DNA of 44,287 bases from Physcocola sp002396385 (GTDB taxonomy: Bacteria; Bacteroidota; Bacteroidia; Bacteroidales; Paludibacteraceae). The stretch lies in contig CAMNDM010000029.1 of the NCBI GenBank assembly GCA_946535435.1, forward strand, positions 1-44,287, read 5' to 3'. This document shows positions 40,538-44,287 of this stretch, piece by piece. The stretch's first letter is position 1, and the number at the start of each line of letters is the position of its first letter. The notes under the pieces were generated by a model. That model saw nothing but the letters and a program-made list of their open reading frames with translations. It searched no databases and was not told the origin of the DNA. Both the position numbers and the translations under genes were made by a program.

Positions 40538-41449
40538 TTATTTTTTGGAGAAGAGCTTCCGTGTCTGCGTTACTGCCAGAGCGATCAGGAATAGACCGGT
40601 GAATGATAGGAAGGTTGCTATAAATAATGTGCCTGAGAGCTCTTGAAAAGATTTTAGTGTAAGTGTTACCTGTATATCTACAACTAAAAACAATAGCAAG
40701 ACCAGTCCTAAGGTGAAAACCGACAGGTTTTGTTCTTTCCAGCCATATACGATTGCTGTTGCCAATACCAGTAGGGTCGTTATGGACAGTGAGAGAATTT
40801 TTGATTCGGTCGATAACAATATACAAAAAACTACGCTGATGGTTGCGGCCGCTATAAACAAAACATTTATGAACCACTTTGGGGTCGGTGCTCTTTTCAA
40901 TGCTTTGGGTAATAGCCAGAATGCGCATATAAACGCCAGGCACACCAGTGCGTCGACGAAATACTGGTCTGTGTATGACGATCCTAACTGTATACCTGCT
41001 AAGATGGTGGCGGTTAGGGTTGTGGCGAAAAAAAGCAACCACAGCGGAGGAAAGTTGGCGATAAATACCCATACCGCTATGCAGACGCTCCACGATAGGA
41101 ATAGCAGATAGACGTCTGCTCCCGTTTGGTAGATTTGTCCTGTTAATGCCAGAAAAACTCCGACCAGCACACTCATTGATGTGATGCTCACTTGGTGCGC
41201 CAGTTTGTGCTTCCTTGTGGCGAGCGCGGCGCCGAAGGTGGCTAGTAGTAGCATTCCTACAAGTCCCAACTTTGTGAACCGGTGCAAGTGGTCCCAGTTA
41301 TAGGCAAAGAAGGATACAATACCTGACAATAGGAACCCTGTCCCTATAACTAGTAGGGCCGATTGTACAAAACTCAGCCAGGACTCTCTTGTTGGGGCAA
41401 CTCCGTCTCGCATTTGTTGAAACGGGTTCTGGTCAATTGGGTTTATCAT
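40538..41449 (-). CDS. DUF2157 membrane protein
   Basis: The 303-residue protein starts with a short soluble head and then about eight or nine transmembrane helices. Segments typical of DUF2157 are seen: 'LLVIGTGFLLSGIVSFFAYN', 'WDHLHRFTKLGL', 'FGAALATRKHK', 'VLVGVFLALTGQIYQTGADVY' (read as VLVGVFLALTGQ and IYQTGADVY) and 'LLFLSWSVCIAVWVF'. It heads a minus-strand operon with DUF4401 and GDYXXLXY. A -7 element is 25 nt upstream. Function unknown. Confidence 0.9.
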   Translation of the reverse strand: MINPIDQNPFQQMRDGVAPTRESWLSFVQSALLVIGTGFLLSGIVSFFAYNWDHLHRFTKLGLVGMLLLATFGAALATRKHKLAHQVSITSMSVLVGVFLALTGQIYQTGADVYLLFLSWSVCIAVWVFIANFPPLWLLFFATTLTATILAGIQLGSSYTDQYFVDALVCLAFICAFWLLPKALKRAPTPKWFINVLFIAAATISVVFCILLSTESKILSLSITTLLVLATAIVYGWKEQNLSVFTLGLVLLLFLVVDIQVTLTLKSFQELSGTLFIATFLSFTGLFLIALAVTQTRKLFSKK

Positions 41450-41473
41450 AGTCGTTCTTTTCTTCGTTTATTA

Positions 41474-41481
41474 CAAATGTA
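41474..41481 (-). promoter_or_regulatory. -7 promoter element for the DUF2157 operon
   Basis: Minus-strand TACATTTG is a full TAnnTTTG match, 25 nt before the ATG at 41449. No TTG at the expected -33 distance. Confidence 0.45.
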
Positions 41482-41550
41482 GATATAATTTTCTGATAAA
41501 TAATCTTGGATTACAGAATCCTTGTTTTTCACACTTTGGCCTTGTTGTGT

Positions 41551-41582
41551 TTTGTTTTTCCTGCCGTTATGCCGTAATTTCG
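41551..41582 (+). promoter_or_regulatory. Promoter of the HAD phosphatase gene
   Basis: TTTG at 41551..41554, a 20-nt spacer and TAATTTCG at 41575..41582 (one mismatch to TAnnTTTG) fit the Bacteroidetes promoter. The ATG is 22 nt downstream. Confidence 0.55.
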
Positions 41583-41603
41583 CAATAAAATCATTTAAAT
41601 GGT

Positions 41604-42263
41604 ATGCCTAAAAAGTACACTACGGTTATTTTCGACCTCGACGGTACGCTGATGGACACGTTGGCCGACTTGGCTGCCAGCACTAATTACGCCTTGTCGG
41701 AAATGGGTTTCCCCACTCGTTCTGTCGACGAGGTGCGTGCCTTTGTCGGCAACGGAGTGCGCAAACTGGTTGAAAGGGCTGTGCCTGCTGGCGTTGGCGC
41801 TGTCTGTGTCGACGAGGTGCTGGCGCTGTTCCGCTCGCATTACGCCCTGCATTGTAAGGACCATTCTGCTCCTTACGAGGGAATTCTTGAAGCGTTGGCC
41901 GGGTTGTCACGTATGGACTTTAAGATGGCTATTGTCTCTAACAAGCCCGATAGTGAGGTCAAACAGTTGAACAATGAGTTTTTCTCCCATTATATTGACG
42001 TGGCTGTGGGCGAGAACGAACTGGCGGGTATTCCTAAAAAGCCTTCTCCCGATATGCTTGATGCCGCTGTGCGGCTGTTAGGCTCCAATAAGGTCGACTG
42101 CCTCTACGTGGGCGACTCTGATGTCGACATCCTTACCGCACGCAATGCCGGGGTCGACTGCCTTTCGGTGACTTGGGGGTTCCGTTCTGCCGATTTTTTG
42201 AAGCGACATGGTGCTCAACACTTGATTGAACGCCCTTCTCAGTTGCTCGATTTCTTAAACTAA
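41604..42263 (+). CDS. gph: HAD-family phosphoglycolate phosphatase
   Basis: The 219-residue protein has the full HAD subfamily IA pattern: motif I 'IFDLDGTLMDTLADLA' with nucleophile Asp11 and acid/base Asp13, cap domain 'FVGNGVRKLVERAVP', motif II 'MAIVSNKPD', motif III Lys around 'IPKKPSPD', and motif IV 'LYVGDSDVDILTARNAGVDC'. The cap and 'VGNGVRKLVERA' are those of Gph, which removes phosphoglycolate from DNA repair or photorespiration-like side reactions. Related sugar-phosphate specificity cannot be excluded. A DUF481-like gene follows after 16 nt. Confidence 0.94.
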   Translation: MPKKYTTVIFDLDGTLMDTLADLAASTNYALSEMGFPTRSVDEVRAFVGNGVRKLVERAVPAGVGAVCVDEVLALFRSHYALHCKDHSAPYEGILEALAGLSRMDFKMAIVSNKPDSEVKQLNNEFFSHYIDVAVGENELAGIPKKPSPDMLDAAVRLLGSNKVDCLYVGDSDVDILTARNAGVDCLSVTWGFRSADFLKRHGAQHLIERPSQLLDFLN

Positions 42264-42279
42264 ACGTCTTTTTATCTAT

Positions 42280-43020
42280 ATGCGTATTATTGTTTTTTAT
42301 GTTGTCTTTGTTTCCTGTCTGTTGTTGCCGGGTTGGGCTGTTTCGCAGAATGCGCCGCGCAAAATGAAGTATTCGGCTTCGGCTGGTGCGTCGCTTTATT
42401 CGGGTAACGTCGATAAACTTGACCTCAAATCTGCTGCCGGTATTCTCCGGAAAGACAGTGTCGTCGCTTTTGACTTGAATGGTAAGTTCGTTTACAGCCG
42501 GTCCGATGGCGAGGAGAACAACCGGGGATTGGAAACCGTCGGCAAACTCGATTTCTTCCAGTACAACACCTGGTCGCCTTTTGTGGCGGTCGAGTGCAAG
42601 GCCAACCGGTATAAGGGTTACGATTATATCTTGAGTGCTCTGGCCGGTGGTAAGTACCGTATCTATCACGAGGACGGCATCTCCGACTATTCGGTCAGCC
42701 TTGCCTTTATGTTCGACAGGGCAAAATATACCCCTGTCAGCTCTCGATTGTCGTCGCGCAACTATCGTCTCTCGTTCCGCCCCAAGGCGGTGCAGAAGCT
42801 GGGGACGGTCCTCACCCTGAAAGATATTTTCTACTACCAACCGTCGGTCCGCGACCTTAACGATTATGTGTTGATGAATTTGCTTATGGCCGAGTGCCGC
42901 ATTTCTTCCTATCTGTTTATGTGTGTCGGCTATGAGTATGAATACCGTAGCGAAACTCCGTCCGACGATTTTAAGCACCACGACACCTCGCTCGATGTGT
43001 CGCTGAAATTTGTTTACTGA
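42280..43020 (+). CDS. DUF481-like outer membrane beta-barrel protein
   Basis: The 246-residue protein has a signal peptide (about 1-22, ending 'WAVSQ') and then alternating amphipathic strands typical of a small outer membrane barrel: 'YSASAGASLYSGNVDKLDL', 'VVAFDLNGKFVYSRSDGEENN', 'VAVECKANRYKGYDY', 'ALAGGKYRIY', 'DYSVSLAFMFD' and 'DTSLDVSLKFVY' at the C-terminus with the terminal aromatic residue. The early 'SLYSGNVDK...SAAG' and Lys/Arg-Tyr pattern match DUF481 (YdiY-like). Role in the envelope is unknown. It lies 16 nt after gph, so the two are probably co-transcribed. Confidence 0.85.
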   Translation: MRIIVFYVVFVSCLLLPGWAVSQNAPRKMKYSASAGASLYSGNVDKLDLKSAAGILRKDSVVAFDLNGKFVYSRSDGEENNRGLETVGKLDFFQYNTWSPFVAVECKANRYKGYDYILSALAGGKYRIYHEDGISDYSVSLAFMFDRAKYTPVSSRLSSRNYRLSFRPKAVQKLGTVLTLKDIFYYQPSVRDLNDYVLMNLLMAECRISSYLFMCVGYEYEYRSETPSDDFKHHDTSLDVSLKFVY

Positions 43021-43094
43021 CGCTGTTGAAGCCACATTGCAGTACCATATTTGCGGTAAATCGCACCAAGTGGACAAGGTATGTGTTTTTTTCT

Positions 43095-43110
43095 TTGGCA
43101 CATTTTTTGT
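43095..43110 (+). promoter_or_regulatory. Sigma-54-type promoter candidate for the DUF6515-like gene
   Basis: TTGGCAC at 43095..43101, five bases, then TTGT at 43107..43110. The GG and GT are 10 nt apart, exactly the -24/-12 spacing of sigma-54 promoters (TGGCAC-N5-TTGC), with only C to T at -12. The ATG is 52 nt downstream. An overlapping weak -7 (TACCTTTA) at 43110..43117 is the alternative. Confidence 0.55.
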
Positions 43111-43161
43111 ACCTTTATGTTCAAAGGGAATAATCCCATAAAACTCATAAACTTCACAATT

Positions 43162-43947
43162 ATGAATAAGAACCTTCTCATAGCGATCCTTTCTGCCGGC
43201 ATGGTGGTTTGTTCATCGGCCGAAGCCTTCGCGCAGCGAGGCTCTTTGCAGAACAGCAGCAAGGCTACCGACACCCGTGGCACTTCCAGGTCCAGCAGTA
43301 GCGGTGTTTCCACTCCTTCTGCTCCTGAAAATACTATGAATAGCGTCTCTGCGGCACCTGCTCCCGCTAAACCGGCTGCTCCTGCACGTAACAACAATAC
43401 TGCGGTCCGTAACAATCCCGCTTCTGGTCGTCCTGTGCTTCACCCTAAGGGCAGAGAGGCACAGACTGCTACTTTCAACAAGAAACTGCCCCCTAAGAAG
43501 GTGAGACCAAGCGAGAACTATCATAAGATGGAACGCCGTGGTGAGGTGGTATCAAAACGTCGTGCTACTCACAATTCACAGATTCTGAGGCACAATAACC
43601 ACGACTACTATTATAAAAATGGGGTGTTCTACCATTACCACAACAACCAGTACGTGGTTTCACGTCCGCCTGTGGGTGTACATGTTCGTGCCATACCAAC
43701 TCCGCGTATCATCGTCCTCCACAATGTGCGTTACTATTACTACTATGGCGCCTACTATACCATGGTTGCTCCTAACGACTATGTGGTTGTTCAGGCTCCG
43801 GTTGGTGCTGTAGTGGAAAGTATTCCTGAAGGATACGAGAAGTTGATTATCAATGGCGAAACCTATTACATTGTCGATGGCGTACAGTACAAGGCGGTCG
43901 TTTACGATGGTGAAATCTGGTACGAGGTGATTAAGATTCTCGACTAA
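43162..43947 (+). CDS. DUF6515-like secreted protein
   Basis: From the ATG at 43162 the protein has 261 residues, with a signal peptide (1-25, ending 'EAFAQ') and a Ser/Ala/Pro/Asn-rich low-complexity linker (about 26-115). The C-terminal domain is rich in Tyr and repeats a hairpin pattern: 'YYYKNGVFYHYHNNQYVVSRPPVG', shown as YYYKNGVFYHYH and QYVVSRPPVG, then 'YYYYYGAYYTMVAPNDYVVV', 'APVGAVVESIPEGYEKLIIN', 'YYIVDGVQYKAVV' and 'IWYEVIKIL'. This matches the Bacteroidetes DUF6515 pattern of uncharacterised exported proteins. A longer frame from 43081 would remove the signal peptide from the N-terminus and overlaps the promoter. Confidence 0.86.
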   Translation: MNKNLLIAILSAGMVVCSSAEAFAQRGSLQNSSKATDTRGTSRSSSSGVSTPSAPENTMNSVSAAPAPAKPAAPARNNNTAVRNNPASGRPVLHPKGREAQTATFNKKLPPKKVRPSENYHKMERRGEVVSKRRATHNSQILRHNNHDYYYKNGVFYHYHNNQYVVSRPPVGVHVRAIPTPRIIVLHNVRYYYYYGAYYTMVAPNDYVVVQAPVGAVVESIPEGYEKLIINGETYYIVDGVQYKAVVYDGEIWYEVIKILD

Positions 43948-43971
43948 TTCTCAATCCTTTCTTATAATCAC

Positions 43972-44000
43972 AAAAAGCCGCACATTGTTGCGGCTTTTTT
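43972..44000. terminator. Bidirectional terminator after the DUF6515-like gene
   Basis: GCCGCA at 43977..43982 pairs with TGCGGC at 43989..43994, flanked by an A-run on the left and a T-run on the right. It serves the plus-strand gene and also the convergent partial gene. Confidence 0.88.
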
Positions 44001-44006
44001 TATGGG

Positions 44007-44287
44007 CTAGTCATCTTCTAGTTCCCACCATTTCCGTAGCACCACCAGTTCGGGGTGTTCGGTGCTTTGCCAAAACCAATGTTCGTGGTTACCTGCAAGT
44101 TCATTGAATGAACCGAAGGAGCGTAGGGTGGCGTCAAGTGTCTCTGTGGTGGTGGCCCGGCTTGGTGCGAAAAGCAGGTCTTCATACTCCTGCTCCTCTA
44201 GGGGTTTGGCATAAAAACGTGCCAATTTTTTAGGCGTATAGGTCAAAATGCAGGCTGACACACTGCGCAAAGTCCGATGGGCACAGG
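44007..44287 (-). CDS. C-terminal part of an unidentified protein (runs off the window)
   Basis: The minus frame is open from the window edge to a TAG at 44007. No ATG is present; a TTG at 44270 is the only in-frame start-like codon, so the true start is probably outside. The visible 93 or so residues include 'ILTYTPKKLARFYAKPLEEQ', 'DLLFAPSRATTTETLDATL' and 'ELVVLRKWWELEDD'. No family is recognised. Confidence 0.6.
   Translation of the reverse strand, partial: CAHRTLRSVSACILTYTPKKLARFYAKPLEEQEYEDLLFAPSRATTTETLDATLRSFGSFNELAGNHEHWFWQSTEHPELVVLRKWWELEDD

Noticed and set aside
42133..43101. Antisense open frame over gph and the DUF481-like gene
   Set aside because: It covers two real genes on the other strand and has no family signal.
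43081..43161. Upstream extension of the DUF6515-like protein
   Set aside because: It would place 27 residues before an otherwise classic signal peptide and overlap the promoter-like element.
1..44287. tRNA or rRNA genes
   Set aside because: No cloverleaf-like or rRNA-like stretch was recognised in any intergenic region; a tRNAscan-SE run would settle this.

Overview
The window looks like chromosomal DNA of an anaerobic, polysaccharide-degrading member of the Bacteroidales. Three large secreted proteins end in a type IX secretion (T9SS) sorting domain. Many genes are preceded by the Bacteroidetes -7 element TAnnTTTG, and Shine-Dalgarno sequences are mostly absent. A KorAB-type 2-oxoacid:ferredoxin oxidoreductase points to anaerobic metabolism, and one lipoprotein carries the 'VDLGLxSxTLWATxNVGA' paralogous domain common in Bacteroidales and Fibrobacter. 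No rRNA, tRNA, insertion sequence, integrase or CRISPR array was found. The species cannot be named from this sequence.

Layout. 1-2.6 kb (minus): end of a type I restriction-modification operon, hsdM followed by a YhcG/DUF1016-type PD-(D/E)XK nuclease and the first codons of a third gene. 2.9-7.8 kb: a small membrane protein, a methyltransferase, a membrane-anchored GH25 muramidase and alaS. 8.2-9.7 kb (plus): pdxJ and a TIM-barrel gene of unknown role. 9.9-14.3 kb: secreted proteins of unknown role, a BACON-like lipoprotein, a GH5-like T9SS protein that seems to have lost catalytic residues, and an ABC exporter half-transporter. 14.5-20.3 kb: a secreted protein with YD-like repeats, nadC, a BIG2/DUF2135-like lipoprotein and a PL14-like T9SS protein. 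20.4-24.7 kb: rlmH and a very large NtrY-like sensor kinase. 24.9-27.7 kb: a multidomain GH5 glycanase with CBM6-like and CBM11-like modules and a T9SS tail.

27.7-30.1 kb: the most unusual region. Two tandem lipoprotein genes have diverged mature domains, with three MABP/beta-prism-like repeats each. They share an almost identical block of about 370 bp covering upstream DNA, promoter, 5' leader and signal peptide. 30.2-33.4 kb: an AAA/DUF4143 ATPase whose promoter lies next to three contiguous 32-bp repeats, and two membrane proteins. 33.4-36.4 kb: korA-korB with a near-consensus promoter. 36.7-38.8 kb: an FSU-type lipoprotein, TrmO and a YjbR protein. 39.1-41.5 kb: a DUF2157-DUF4401-GDYXXLXY membrane operon. 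41.6-44.3 kb: a phosphoglycolate phosphatase, a DUF481-like barrel, a DUF6515-like secreted protein behind a sigma-54-like promoter, and a partial gene.

Working together: the GH5, PL14-like and GH5-like proteins form a scattered T9SS-exported carbohydrate-binding and degrading set, not a SusCD-type locus. Housekeeping functions (alaS, pdxJ, nadC, rlmH, korAB, gph, trmO) are interleaved with lineage-specific envelope genes.
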